From positions 8,657,811 to 8,721,810 of the forward strand of contig JAYGXS010000008.1 of the NCBI GenBank assembly GCA_036362985.1: a stretch of DNA of 64,000 nucleotides, in the 5' to 3' direction. The DNA is from Ligula intestinalis (Eukaryota; Platyhelminthes; Cestoda; Diphyllobothriidea; Diphyllobothriidae). Within the stretch, counting starts at the first letter, position 1; each line of letters begins with the position of its first letter. Position numbers and translations under genes: made by a program. The notes under the pieces are model-generated. The model did no database searches and had not been told where the DNA came from. It saw only the letters and a program-made list of their open reading frames with translations. Below, piece by piece: positions 30,790 through 42,119 of this stretch.

Positions 30790-32079
30790 AAAGAACATAT
30801 TTTCTTCAAATATAAATAAACTTATTCCAGTGAGCCCGTCTTAGTTCTAAAAATTTTTCAGTTTTTATCGCTAAGCGACTGACATCGAGGGCCGTAGACT
30901 GAAGTCCATACGCAAAACGAAGCACCAATATTCCATTCTACGATTAAAATAGACCAATAAACTATCCTGTGCCCAACCAGCCCTTGGGTTTTCTAAGCGC
31001 TACGGATGAAAATTCGTAGCCATTCCTCGTATTTATAGCATGTGGTCACTGAGTTCGTATCCAGGCAGGCGAATTCAAGTCAGAAGTGTGCCGAGCAGGT
31101 TTCTCGCAATTCACAGACGTTTCTTCCAAACGATAGTGCTTTGTAACTCAATGGACAAGAAGCCCGGATGACTACTGTGTGGTAAATACGACTCCACGTC
31201 TTGCATTCTAGTCTAATGTCCCATCAACACTCATGACAGGAATGGGCTGACAGTTTCGGCAGAGGATTAGCGTGTAGGGGTCTAAGCCGTAGGTGTGCTT
31301 AGAGCATTAAAGTTATCAACCCAGTTCCGTAAAGGAAGAGGAGAGTTAAGACCAGTGGGAGTTGTTTATTATATACAGAAACTTAGTGGTGGTCTGAAGC
31401 CCCGGCGCGCGAAGGGCCTGGGCCCTGTGTGGGTGTCTGTCTGCTAGTGTGCTGTCGGGGTCAGTGCATAAACGTCATTCGGGGGTAGGTCACTGGCCGC
31501 TTGATCAACTGCTAAGCCAATAGCAATCTACGGCACTTGTGGTTGGCTGTTCCATAAGCAGATAGCAAATTTCAATCAAATGAGGGCCTGCGGGCTTGGC
31601 GCCGGTGGTGGTGGTGGTGGACGACGCTAGAAACAGAATGGTTTGGCTGCCAATGCGCCAAAATGATGGAGAAAAGCGTAGTCAGCGGGACCTTGACAAA
31701 GTGCTACCATCCCGTGATGAAAACTTGAAAAAAATTCCGTCAATAGGGAATGCGAGCATTGGCCATCACTTCCGATTATTTCCTCTGTGTGCTCAATGGC
31801 GTGGACACAGCAACGGTGCCTTGCGTGTTAAGTTGGTTTATAGCGATAGCAGACTTGCGATGTTTACTACCGCACTCCCTCCTTCATCATCCACCTGTAT
31901 CGGTCACAAGGCAGCAACATGACAGCTGAGGGTGGACTCAGGTGCAGTAGCTGATATGGGTAACTAGCTCGTCCACGCGTGCCACAACAGTTCTCACTTA
32001 ACGACCATTTCACCAGCCGGTTCTATGCGCGCATAATCAGCTAATGAATTAGAGACACTTTTCATAGAAGTCAAGCTAG
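30790..32079. other. nothing recognised
   Basis: No supported gene. A GGT microsatellite at 31601-31620 creates a valine-rich open frame. Confidence 0.5.
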
Positions 32080-32660
32080 CGAACGAACGTTTTCGATTCA
32101 TGCATCATCAGGCAATACGATGATATAAGGGAGGTTAGAGTTAACGAAAGTTTAAGCAGCCGATCAGTACTAATTAGGGGGATAAAGGTGGAGAGGTATA
32201 AAGGGATCAGAGGGATCATATTCATGTCTTAATTTGTGGATCAGAGAGGGGAAAGGCTGGGGGAGGAGGGGAGAAGGGGTCCGACAATAAGTTCGTGTAG
32301 TTCCATCGTCCTTGGCTCGCATTTTATTGGGAAGTGTGAGGACGCAAGGTGTCATTGTCTCGTGGCGGCGTGAGTGGCTTGATATGCTTTCTGCCGAGGC
32401 CTCGTCTCTGTTTCGCGGCGTGGTAAGACGCGTGAGGGCGGATGCTGAGTTAGCCTTCGGCCACGGGAGCCTTAGGACCGCTACAAACGCCTTAGGACCC
32501 CTTTGATTACTTTACACCTCTCCCCCCGCTTATCCCTCTAATTACTACTGATTGGCTGATTAAAATTTCGTTAACTCTTACCTCCCTTATATTAGGGTAT
32601 TGCCTGATGATTACTCAAGCGAAAACTTTTGTTCGCCTCACTTGACTTTTCATACAGTCG
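32080..32660. mobile_element. head-to-head pair of PLE1-type 3' ends
   Basis: Arms 32080-32210 (minus) and 32500-32660 (plus) are inverted copies. Each ends with CCTGATGAT..., a short spacer and CGAAAACG/CGAAAAC. The sequence before them resembles the 3' UTR of PLE1 at 8990-9150 (CT-rich, cttacctcccttatat). The 290-bp centre has no recognisable coding. Confidence 0.6.
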
Positions 32661-32699
32661 AAAAAGTATTATAGGACTCACGATTTAACCTTGACGCAG

Positions 32700-32922
32700 G
32701 TCACAGATATTGCGAAGGAAAATGGGTTTACGCTTGCTAATTTCCGTAAATTGCCATCTTTTCCTGCTCCTTCAACGCCTTTATACACCTGCATGGTTTC
32801 GGTTATCTTTCAGGCTCTTTGAGGGTCTGTTCCAGGCCATTGTAACGAAGCAGGCTGCTGTGAAAGGACTGAAGTTACTGAAGCGGCAACAAGAAAATGT
32901 TGAGGCCACTTTGACCAGTTAA
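32700..32922 (+). CDS. possible terminal coding exon(s), unrecognised
   Basis: From an acceptor tttcag, 32814-32922 reads LFEGLFQAIVTKQAAVKGLK and a basic tail to a TAA stop. An upstream piece, 32700-32745, after acceptor acgcag reads VTDIAKENGFTLANF before gtaaat. Both look protein-like, but the two do not join in a compatible phase, so one is wrong or the locus is broken. No family recognised. Confidence 0.2.
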
Positions 32923-33453
32923 TGTGCGCCATTTTTGTCAGTCTTTCCTGAAGAGTACTATTAGTGTTTAAGTGTCTACTGTGAACATCGGTGAAGAGTA
33001 TCACTTAGACGTTTTTCTCACATTCTACTGTCCCGTTCCTCCACTTGTTGGGCGCATTCGGGACACTTCAGCTTTCTGCAGCTTTTTGTTTCCTTTTAAC
33101 CCGGCTGAACTTCTCCAACCCGAGAGCCCTTGTTTGCAGCCCTTAGCGAGCCTGCCACTCAAGTACTGTGCCGGTCATGTTGTTTAGGAGTTGGCGGAAT
33201 TTGAAGTTAGTTGTGGACAATGCTTTTCCCATTTTCTCGCAACTCTAGTAGTTGAAAACCTAAAATTATTATGCCCCCATTTGGCTATAATCAGGTGAGA
33301 ATGAAGTAAATGCCCTCTTTCATTCGCTTTTAACGTCGACTGCCCACGAAGAGTGGTCCATCAAGTAAGGGAACTTGGGAGGGCGGCCAATTAGAGGCTC
33401 TTCGGCCCATTTATAGTCTGCTTCTTGTCTCCCTGTCATTATCACCTATAGGG

Positions 33454-34029
33454 GGCAAAGAAACTTGTGTAGTCCCACTCATATATCCCTTTTCCCAGCA
33501 TTTTTTCCTGCAAAAACGGTGGTTATAGCATTTTTGGGGGTGAGGAAATAAGATGGGCAGAGAAGTAAATTTTTAGAAGAAAGTGTAAAGTAAAAAAAAT
33601 GTAGTCAAAGTTGCTTCATGCGGCCGCTGGGAGTAATTTGCTCCGCATGTAAATGGATGGTGTGCGTGGCGCTTCGCGCCGCGGACTATACTAATCTAAC
33701 TCCAGAACGGTAAATTGGAACTCAGATAAGTTGAAGTAGACGACCTCCTAACCACCATTTCAATTTTTCGGGAAATTCAAGAAACCTACAATTTGATAAT
33801 CGGGTTTTGCCGCAATAAGTTAAACGATAATACAGATTAGGAAAATCTACAGATATAAATCAACAACACTTCGAAATACCGTAAAATAAAAATGTTTTTA
33901 ACATTTAATAAAGTATATTCCACTGCGTGTCCTAATTCCCCCCCCATAAAACCCTATAACCACCGTTTTCATAGGAAAACATGCAGGGAGTAGGGAGTAA
34001 TTTGTGGGCCTACATAAGCTACAGTTGCC
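33454..34029 (-). mobile_element. non-autonomous TIR transposon T1, copy A
   Basis: 576 bp with terminal inverted repeats of about 75 bp. One end reads GGCAAAGAAACTTGTGTAG; the other, in reverse, reads GGCAACTGTAGCTTATGTAG. It has no ORF. It is the reverse-oriented homologue of 43210-43845. Flanking duplication is unclear (cctataggg against tctattgat). Confidence 0.75.
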
Positions 34030-34154
34030 TCTATTGATAATTTTAGCCGTTCAAAAGTAGAGGTTGCTGCATGATGACTCCGAAGCGGACTGCCAAGCCC
34101 CCACCCCGCCAATTACGACACCTAGTGGTGGTTACGGTGGTTTATAATTATAGT

Positions 34155-34580
34155 ACTGTAAAGACCCGCTCCTAGTACTTCTACTTAACACGAACACCGA
34201 ACCAGAGAGCCCGTAAGAGAGACAGAGAGAAGACCAGTCGGCCAGTGAGAGAGTGCGTTTTCTCAGACAAGCACGTTACAGCAAGTCAGCGCAAGTCATT
34301 GAGTCTAAACGATAAAAACAAATTTAGGGCAACGAACGGTGTAAGCAAGGTCCATCGAGCCAATCAGGTTTTGGCTACCAGCGCGATTGGCTGGGACTCG
34401 GCGGCTGACACTCAGCTTAGGTTCTGAATTATCGATTGATGTGACTGCGAGTTGGTTCGCTGCCTCTAGACCGATCGATAGCCTGCTGTGAGGGCGCCTG
34501 CTTGCGCAGGCTATCTATCTGTTAGGCGTCTGCTAACAGAGTAGTCGTGGGAATGGGCGCATTCCCAGCAAGTACGCATG
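34155..34580 (+). repeat. dispersed repeat R3, copy 2
   Basis: Plus-oriented counterpart of 18290-18612. TATAAATA at about 34605 and a hammerhead-like motif at 34653 follow directly. Confidence 0.5.
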
Positions 34581-34652
34581 CGGTGTCGTGGCCAATACGA
34601 ACTATAAATACTGTGTAGTCTGTGCGTACATCACCTTATTCTACGGTTACCT

Positions 34653-34700
34653 GTGATGAAGGTGTCTCGACAGAATCCGAAGCGTAGGGCAAATAAACTT
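34653..34700 (+). ncRNA. hammerhead-like motif with AATAAA tail
   Basis: TGATGAAGG, stem TCT-CGAC-AGA, then ATCCGAAGCGTAGGG and aaataaac. The following tail (cttgatccagcgatc) is also found after the motifs at 21.8 kb (plus) and 39.2 kb (minus). Confidence 0.4.
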
Positions 34701-34709
34701 CTTGATCCA

Positions 34710-36040
34710 GCGATCATACCTTCTACTTCTAGCTATTGTTATGCTACTGTCTCTCCTCTCCTCACGAACTTGGAGTACCTGCTGCAGAAGAAACCTTTTC
34801 AGGCTCGGTCTGAAAGTCGCTATGAAGTGAAATCCGTCAGCTTCTGTGAATTAGTCGCCTGATAACCACAATCTGTATATAAATGTTGCTTGACTCAATA
34901 TGCGAGCAGCAGGTGCGCTAACTAAAAGCTCCGCCACACCTGGTTCGCACAATTTGTGCCGCTGCGTGACGCAACAGAGAGGATCCAGCACATCTGTGGC
35001 GATTCTTCAGACTCCAATAATGCCCACGAAGATGCATAGAGAGGAAACTACGGCCGCAAAAATGTTCAAAGGTAATGTAGACTTGTAGCGGTGCCCAACA
35101 TTACGGTGTCCGGCGTCCTTGGTCGAGGTCAACCGCCTCAAGGTCATCCACTATCTCAGTCAGCACTTTCAGACGCGCTGACGTGCAGACACTTGACTGA
35201 CTTCCACACACGTACGTCCAGGTAGTTGCGGCTGCCCAAGCTCCACTTTAACATGTTCCGTTGCCCCACCCTCGCCGACACAGCCTACGCCATCAGACTC
35301 GACACTACTCGGGCAAATACAACACGCCAATAGCAGAACACTTGAGTCTGCTCCGAAATCCTACTTAAGCAGCTGCCGCCACTGTCTCATGCTCTCTCAG
35401 GCCTGTCTAGACGCAGTCAACACTAGTCCCACCCGCCCTCACGGCGGCCAAGGTCTGCTGCACCAATCTCCTTACGGTAGATCTATCTCTCCTCCTCTCC
35501 ATCTGTGTTTCTGATGACGAAGCAGCCCCTCCCGACCATGCTGCTCCGACTCCTCCTCCTCGCCGTCGGGATTGAAGCCCACCCGCGGGGCTCCTGATCC
35601 AACAAGGGCTACTAGCCAGCCAGCCAGCTGAGACTGCAACTGCGAGTTCTGCACACAATAAACCTCTCACACAGGTGCCCTCTGCGTTCTACCTAGTTGT
35701 GAGCATTGTGCCTCAAGATTGTAGTGCCCCGAGGACAGCCACTACTTAGATGCTGCAGACTAGCCATGTTCAGGGTAGAACGCTCGGCGTACAAACAATG
35801 TGTCGGAGGTCCATACTTGATCTCTTTCCTCAGCAGGAGCAAGGCTGTGCACCCCACGGACGTTAGGTTACCAAGACATCATTCCTAATGAAGAGGAGCC
35901 TTAAGCCTTCTACCGACTGCAGTTGAGCTTCCTATTGTTTGTATTTGTAATTTTAAGTAGTGCGCGCAAATTTTTGGGTTATTTAAATAATTATTTCCTA
36001 TTATTTTCTGCTTTTATACGCTCTCTTTTTTTAATTTATA
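34710..36040. other. nothing recognised
   Basis: No coding homology. The 90-bp AT-rich repeat lies at 35955-36045. Confidence 0.5.
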
Positions 36041-36083
36041 GAAGGCGGAAGAACGTTCTCTGGGACCAATATTTTATTCGCCC

Positions 36084-36117
36084 ACGTTTCGGACTCTCAC
36101 TCGAGACCATTGTCAAG
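36084..36117 (-). ncRNA. hammerhead-like motif
   Basis: CTTGACAATGG, stem TCTC-GAGT-GAGA, then GTCCGAAACGTGGGC and a GAATAAAA tail. It lies about 110 nt after the PLE4 stop. Confidence 0.45.
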
Positions 36118-36228
36118 GAATGAAAACGTACAATTCCTTGCGTGATTAAATCAACTCTGCCGGAAGTTACCTTGAGTTCCCATTGTTTGCTCCGTCGCGA
36201 GTGACCTTGAGCCTTGCCAGTGCTCGCG

Positions 36229-36783
36229 CTACGCGATATAGGCAGCTGGTAGATCAATATGCTTATTAATAGAGTCCGTTCGCGAATGCCATACTTCTTG
36301 CAGTAGGCGTGAGACTCGGTCGTCCGACTGGCCTAGTATTCGCACGTGTTCGAAGTCGAAGTCATGCCCTGGCGAGGATGCGTGAGCGGCGACCAAAGAT
36401 AGCTTGTCATTCCTTTCCATGGCGCGTTCATGCTCATGCAGTCTCGTAGCCACCCGTCTGCCGGTTTCGCTAACATAATTGGCTTGATCGCAAAGATAGC
36501 CGATTCGGTAAATTACACCCGATTTCTGGTTGACGGGTAATGGGTGCTTAGGTTGTATGAGTCGCCTGCGGATTGTCGTTTCTGGTCGGTAAGCGACGCC
36601 AATCCCAAATTCACTGACCAGTCGAGCGAATTCTTCGGATACACCAGCAATATAGTGTATTGCTCGCCAGCGTGTTGGTTCTGGCTGCCCCGTTGGTTTC
36701 CTTCTTTTTGCTCCTCGCCTGCATTTTTCGATGAAGCTGCCAGGATACCCATTCATTGTGAAGAGTTTCCGCAGATACTTCAC
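36229..36783 (-). pseudogene. PLE4 GIY-YIG domain
   Basis: 184 open codons: KYLRKLFTMNGYPGSFIEKC, VIYRIGYLCDQANYVSETGR and SINKHIDLPAAYIA. YIG is changed to YVS and CxC to CDQ, so nuclease activity is unlikely. Confidence 0.75.
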
Positions 36784-36887
36784 CTCGGCCTTTTTGTCGG
36801 CTGGTTCGCTGGAGTGGGTTGCTGCGCGGCGATATAGCGTTTGTACGCAGCTGCGTTTGTGCGGGACGGGATGGTTGCTGAGGTAAC

Positions 36888-37390
36888 TCAGAATACGCGA
36901 GGTATTCGTCGCCTTTCTGTAAACTGTTGTTTTGAGTGCCCCATCGTCTTTTCTGCAACCAGCACGTCGAGGAACGGCAACTGGTGGTTTGTTTCTTCCT
37001 CCATCGTGAACTGGATGTCGGGAAAGATGGAGTTCAGATTCTCTGTAAAATCCCCAATCCTGTCTCGACTGATGATGACAAATGTGTCATCAATCATGGT
37101 CGATATTTTTCAAAAGCCAGTGCCTCTAGTCGTTGTAATACTGCCTCGGCAATCAGGCCAGACAACAGCGACCCCATTGGCGTACCTTTTACTTGCTCGT
37201 ACACGGTTCCATTGAAGGTGAAAAAAGTGCTTAAGCGGTGTTTCAGGAGTCCAATAAGATGACTTATTTTGAGCTTCGTATCCACCTCGTTGTACTGTTC
37301 TTCTAACAGGATTTGAATTTTTTTCCACTGCAAGATGTTGCATTATCGAGGTGAAAAGTGAGGTCTTATTCCCTGTGACATGACCCAACT
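36888..37390 (-). pseudogene. PLE4 reverse transcriptase fragments
   Basis: Motif A remnant SLFTSI near 37370, motif B VKGTPMGSLLSGLIAEAVLQ, then a small deletion. The motif C box is MIDDTFVII instead of YVDD, followed by QLPFLDVLVAEK. Frames change at least twice. Confidence 0.75.
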
Positions 37391-37399
37391 AGAAAACCC

Positions 37400-39078
37400 C
37401 TATTAAAGTTGCTCCCGTAAGACAGAATCCTGGAGCTAGGGATACCTAAGGACCTCGGCCAACTTTATTGTTGCCGCATATTCATATATTCTTGAAGGAC
37501 TCAAGCCTTTATAGCATACAATAAAGGCCATCTCCAAGATTTGCAGAGCCCTTAGATTGTGGTCTTGTAGAATGCTCAATAAAAGATAGTCAACCGACCG
37601 GCGATAGGGAGCGTGGGTCTTCCTCCATCGATGGATCAAAACTCTGCCTAGCAGAAGGTCCCTTCGTTGAGGGAAAATTCTGGTATTGTTGTCAGGGCAA
37701 AATTGGTTTGTAGGGTCCCTCTAGATATCTATCCTTCCGCCCAACTGCCTAACGTATTATGTGGTCAAACACTTAATTCTTGGCTAGTGAGCGTAAATTA
37801 ATATGTAATTGTGGCAGAAGTGATAAAAAGTATTAAATTAAGAAAGATTGTGTTTATTTTAAGATGATAGAATTGAATAAAATTCGATCAACATAAACTT
37901 CTCTTTCGCAGAATACAAATGCTTATCGAGGAAAATTCGACCTTATGTAGGCGGAATTTAACGAAAATGGAAATTCGTCCTCCTTTTGGTGGAATTTAAC
38001 GAAAAAATTTAACGTCAGGCTACCGAATATTTAAAAGTAGTTTTTATTGCAAGTTGACGGGATCTTTGGGGCCTCTAAAGTCAATCCTGCCGTTGTCAAT
38101 ATAGCACAGATACCGAATAAAGAGTGCACATTATCAGGGGGAAATGATGGACAAATTAAAACAAAAGGTCATGATGACTGAAGAGAGAGGGAGGACGAAG
38201 CGGGTAAGCTGTGTGAAACAGGTTTTTGTTATACTGTGGTGCTGTCAAGAACTTGTCTGGTGAAGTTATCGAAAGTGTGCGCGTACCGCCAGGAGTGCAT
38301 GCCTTCCTCCTGAAATAAACAGATACAATCACTCAAATGGACAAGCTGCTCTGGCCCGACACAGAGTTACATGCGACTAATGTGAGTAGCATATCCTTGG
38401 TTAGTCTTTCATTCGTCCGTAGCGAACCCAGGTTTTACCAGCCAGCCACTGGTTAGGTAGAAGAGCATCCAAATGGTTGTACACCCCACATTCCTGAGTA
38501 GTTTCTTCGTGGAAGAATCCACGGCATTCGGTCCGCCGTCCGCATCTAAAAAGAATAGAAATAAACGCCTTATACAAAACTAAATCGAAGCACAGTCTTC
38601 GGATGGACCGTTCAAGGTCATAATTTTTAGCAATTAAACCCTCGGTATTTTAAGGCACAATCGGTCAATTGCCCACCTGGCCAGATGAATGCAATGAAGA
38701 AAACTTATTAAGGTATATCACCCCGGTTTCCGTCAACTTGAAAGGAGGTATTTGCATTATGCCAAAGTGAAAGGACTCAAAATCGAGGTCCTATCGGCAC
38801 AATCCTGTGAGGATCACCTACTTGAGTCCTCGGATTTATGAAGGCGAACTCAAGTTCACTGGACTTTTTGTTTAGGTACAGTACGGTCGGTATTTCATGC
38901 AAAATTCTGAAAGTTGTGAAAGATGGGCAATGGTGAGCAACTTATTTTAAGTAGGGTTATGATACCGATTGTCATGCATCCTAACTTCAAGTCATTTCAG
39001 ACACGGCAGAATGCCAGTTTTTTAAAAAGCTCCTTACTAACAACTTTCAGTAATAACCTCATGTAAAAAAGTGAAAAC
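37400..39078. other. nothing recognised
   Basis: AT-rich, without repeats or genes I can name. Confidence 0.5.
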
Positions 39079-39208
39079 CTAAGTACTACCGATAGAAGCT
39101 AAAATACAAGTTCCAGGAGGCAGTTCAGAAGGAGAGGTTGCGATCACTGAAACAAGAATTTTATGTCCCTGAGGTTTCGGATTCTGTCGAGAATCCTTGA
39201 TCATAAGT
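39079..39208 (-). ncRNA. hammerhead-like motif and conserved tail, minus strand
   Basis: Minus strand at about 39205-39171: TGATCAAGG, perfect 7-bp stem GGATTCT-CGAC-AGAATCC (overlapping the box), then GAAACCTCAGGG and an ATAAA tail. Downstream 39170-39079 matches the 34.7-kb tail (cagtgatcgcaacctc against cagcgatcataccttc). Confidence 0.45.
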
Positions 39209-39652
39209 AACCGTGTGAGACATGTGCAGCTTGTGATGATAAATGCACGGATTGAATGGCATTTATAGTTCGTTGGGGTCATCCACGTGCGTGCTATAAT
39301 TATCAGCTCCTGTACACACCGCTTGGGATTTTGATTGGTGCGGTGATGGCTTTATATTTTACTGTCGGCTCATTAACGGCTATGATTTCGTTGTCTAGGT
39401 CAGGCACGGCTAGCTGCAAAATGACTACAAAAAGGATGTTTTAAGCGTATTATCTATCGAATATATTTTTCATTTTATACGGGCATATAAGATTAATGAA
39501 AATACAAAATTTGTACTACATGATTCGTCATTTTACCGAATGCAGTCTTAGCAAATGGTCCAAAGGCGTGCGTTCAAAAGAAGACATCCTGTCACATATT
39601 TGAAATGTTATAAGATGGTGCTACCTGATGATCGATCTTGCAGGCCCCAATT

Positions 39653-40052
39653 NNNNNNNNNNNNNNNNNNNNNNNNNNNNNNNNNNNNNNNNNNNNNNNN
39701 NNNNNNNNNNNNNNNNNNNNNNNNNNNNNNNNNNNNNNNNNNNNNNNNNNNNNNNNNNNNNNNNNNNNNNNNNNNNNNNNNNNNNNNNNNNNNNNNNNNN
39801 NNNNNNNNNNNNNNNNNNNNNNNNNNNNNNNNNNNNNNNNNNNNNNNNNNNNNNNNNNNNNNNNNNNNNNNNNNNNNNNNNNNNNNNNNNNNNNNNNNNN
39901 NNNNNNNNNNNNNNNNNNNNNNNNNNNNNNNNNNNNNNNNNNNNNNNNNNNNNNNNNNNNNNNNNNNNNNNNNNNNNNNNNNNNNNNNNNNNNNNNNNNN
40001 NNNNNNNNNNNNNNNNNNNNNNNNNNNNNNNNNNNNNNNNNNNNNNNNNNNN
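39653..40052. other. assembly gap (400 N)
   Basis: Unresolved bases. Open frames across it are artefacts. Confidence 0.99.
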
Positions 40053-40493
40053 CAGTAGAATAATAACGATAATAAACTGTCTTACAGGCGAACACGTAAC
40101 CGAATGAGACAATCGGGGGAAGTTGGAGCTGGAGACTACCACCGGGGAAAAGAAACACTCCGTGGGACCCTCACAGGAAGGGCAACTGTTATTCACAACT
40201 GTCTACTAGGGAGGGTGGGGCTGGAGACCACCACAAGGGAGGGGACAACCAATACACCACTTTACCTGCGAGGTCACACCACCTACAACATCCTGGACTA
40301 GACTCAAAGTCACCGCGCAGACGTAATTAAAACAAGGATCAATCTCATTGTTCTCTGGATGCTACACTCCAATGACTTCTCCCTTCGCCTGAGGAACCGG
40401 GCCTGAAGATCGGAGTTGCTAGGGTTTAACTTACTTTACACACTGGGACAGGTTCAGACAAAAAACCGTTTTAGTTCTATAAATGGGACCTAC

Positions 40494-41179
40494 GCTGCAG
40501 CGCAAGTGTATAGTGACTGTCGACCAGCCTTCTTCTCCAAACATCCGATATGGGCATCTCCCCCTGCAGCGGGAGCGGGAAAGTGTCTGTCAAAGCGCAT
40601 ATTTGTGACTTTTGGTTGGCTGACCTCCCCTCCGCCATCGGCCTCCTCAGTTTTCCCCTCAGGTTCATACTGACACACGAAGGGCAGCTGGACGCCACAG
40701 TCCACCAGCTGGAAGCGGAGAGCGTCATCGCCCACCAGGCACTGACCTACCGCCGGCGGTGTAGCAAGTAGCTGGTTCGCTATGTTATCGGGCAGGGGGG
40801 TGCCGCGTGCTCGAGGAAAAATTAGTTGAACAGAGAGATTGGGAGAGACGCCCCCCTCCCCCGTAGTGGTGGTGGTGGTGGCCACCGTAGCAGCTCCGAG
40901 CCAGGACCGGGTAGGGAGGTTGAAACTAAAAAGCAGACCCGTGATACCCACCACGGGCAGGGAGACGCGATGCTTCAGACGCCGGCTCTCTTCCAGACAG
41001 TAATTCGCGGCAGAACAGAAATCCTTGGGCGTTGGTATGATTCGGTAACAGGTACCAGTGATGTCTTCACTGTTGTAATCCAGTGCACATTTGCTGCCGA
41101 AGACAAGATTAACTCTGAGGCAGAACACAAGGATGACTAGGATGGAAGAGGATAGGTGGTGGTGGCGAAGACTCAGCAT
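40494..41179 (-). CDS. secreted C-type lectin-like domain protein, first coding exon
   Basis: ATG at 41179 (context cagaaATG) opens 228 codons. Residues 1-28 are a signal peptide with hydrophobic core SSILVILVFCL and probable cleavage after VFG. Residues about 31-171 resemble a C-type lectin-like domain: Cys31 and Cys44 (long-form N-terminal pair), Cys55, Cys61, WLGA at 93-96 for the WIGL motif, then QCL (Cys147), DC (Cys161) and PFVCQY (Cys169). No EPN or QPD sugar-binding triplet is evident, so carbohydrate binding is doubtful. A Thr run (101-106) is encoded by a GGT/ACC microsatellite. The in-frame TAG is probably avoided by a donor GTAGGT at 40493-40488 that ends the exon in phase 2. Later exons would lie at lower coordinates, possibly across the 39653-40052 gap. 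The product is probably a secreted or surface protein. Confidence 0.65.
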
Positions 41180-41205
41180 TTCTGATGATGGCAGTTAAAC
41201 TGGGG

Positions 41206-41268
41206 ACGTTGTGTGTGTTTGTGTGTGCAACTGACCGCTTCACAAGTGCACAACACACACAAACACAC
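41206..41268 (+). repeat. GT/AC-rich hairpin
   Basis: gtgtgtgtttgtgtgtgca and cacaacacacacaaacacac form an inverted repeat with a ~20-nt loop, just upstream of the lectin-like gene's ATG on its strand. Confidence 0.7.
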
Positions 41269-41974
41269 CTGGCGAATGTCGAGGCGAAATTGCCCTCCTG
41301 TAATTGACCAATCAGATTGCGCGAATGTGGCCTATTGCCGCGCCCAATCAGAGCAGGGGACTGCCATATGACGCAGGGTTACAAGAACTGGATTTCTGCA
41401 GTTGGAGACAAACCTTCGACTCAATAAGGAGGCAGATAAAATGGATAATTTCAGCCAGAGAAAAAAATAGACAATTGTAGATAAATACGCTCGCTACACT
41501 GCACATTTAAATAAGAGCTTGAGGACTGTGAGATTATTTCCGCACCACAAAACCAAAGTAAAAAATTAAACATACTTCAAATAAAGAGGTTTTTTTAGAG
41601 TGAGTACTGAGGCTGAACACTTGCTGGTCTTCCACAACACTCAACGTGGAAGCAGAGGTGAGTTCTATAACCAAACCATGCAATAACCTTCTACAGCTGC
41701 CCAGCTTTTGCCGAGACAGTTCGAGGGCCTATGAAGAGGAAAATTTTAACCTATACGTATAAGTTTACGAAAACTCTCATTAATCCAAATCTTTGCAAGT
41801 TGAGCGGGTTACAGTCGCGTAAGGGGGTCGTATCTAACGGGAGTTGAACGTTCGCAAATGAACTGGGATCTAACAAGTTATGACTTTTATTATAGGGACG
41901 CGAGTGGCCATGCACTCAGAGCCCACGGCCTAGAGTCATGCGCAGCGGCAAACAGCGAACGCCAACGACTGCTC

Positions 41975-42110
41975 TCACTGCGTGAGGAATTATCGCTCAG
42001 CGTCCACAGGCTACGACCGTTCACGCAGCGTGGGGAACTATCGATTACAGGGCATACGTAATGATCACTCACACGGCGCAGCAAACTATCGATCAGCGTC
42101 ATGCCAGAAT
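41975..42110 (+). repeat. degenerate short tandem repeats
   Basis: Elements like ggaattatcgctcagcgtc, ggaactatcgattacaggg and gcaaactatcgatcagcgtc recur about every 40-50 bp. The open frame shows NYRSAS twice but is probably not coding. Confidence 0.5.
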
Positions 42111-42119
42111 AGTGGTCGC

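Larger units (their letters stand above)
36046..37390 (-). mobile_element. PLE4 remnant with 3' hammerhead-like end
   Basis: Minus-strand Penelope-like element missing its 5' part. RT pieces lie at 37390-36888 and GIY-YIG at 36783-36229, followed by a hammerhead-like motif at 36117-36084 and a GAATAAAATATTGG tail. Frameshifts and lost motifs make it non-functional. Confidence 0.8.

Noticed and set aside
31596..31922. 108-codon frame starting MAPVVVVVDD
   Set aside because: Valines come from a GGT microsatellite; the rest matches nothing recognised.
39555..40196. Long frames across the N run
   Set aside because: Artefacts of unknown bases.
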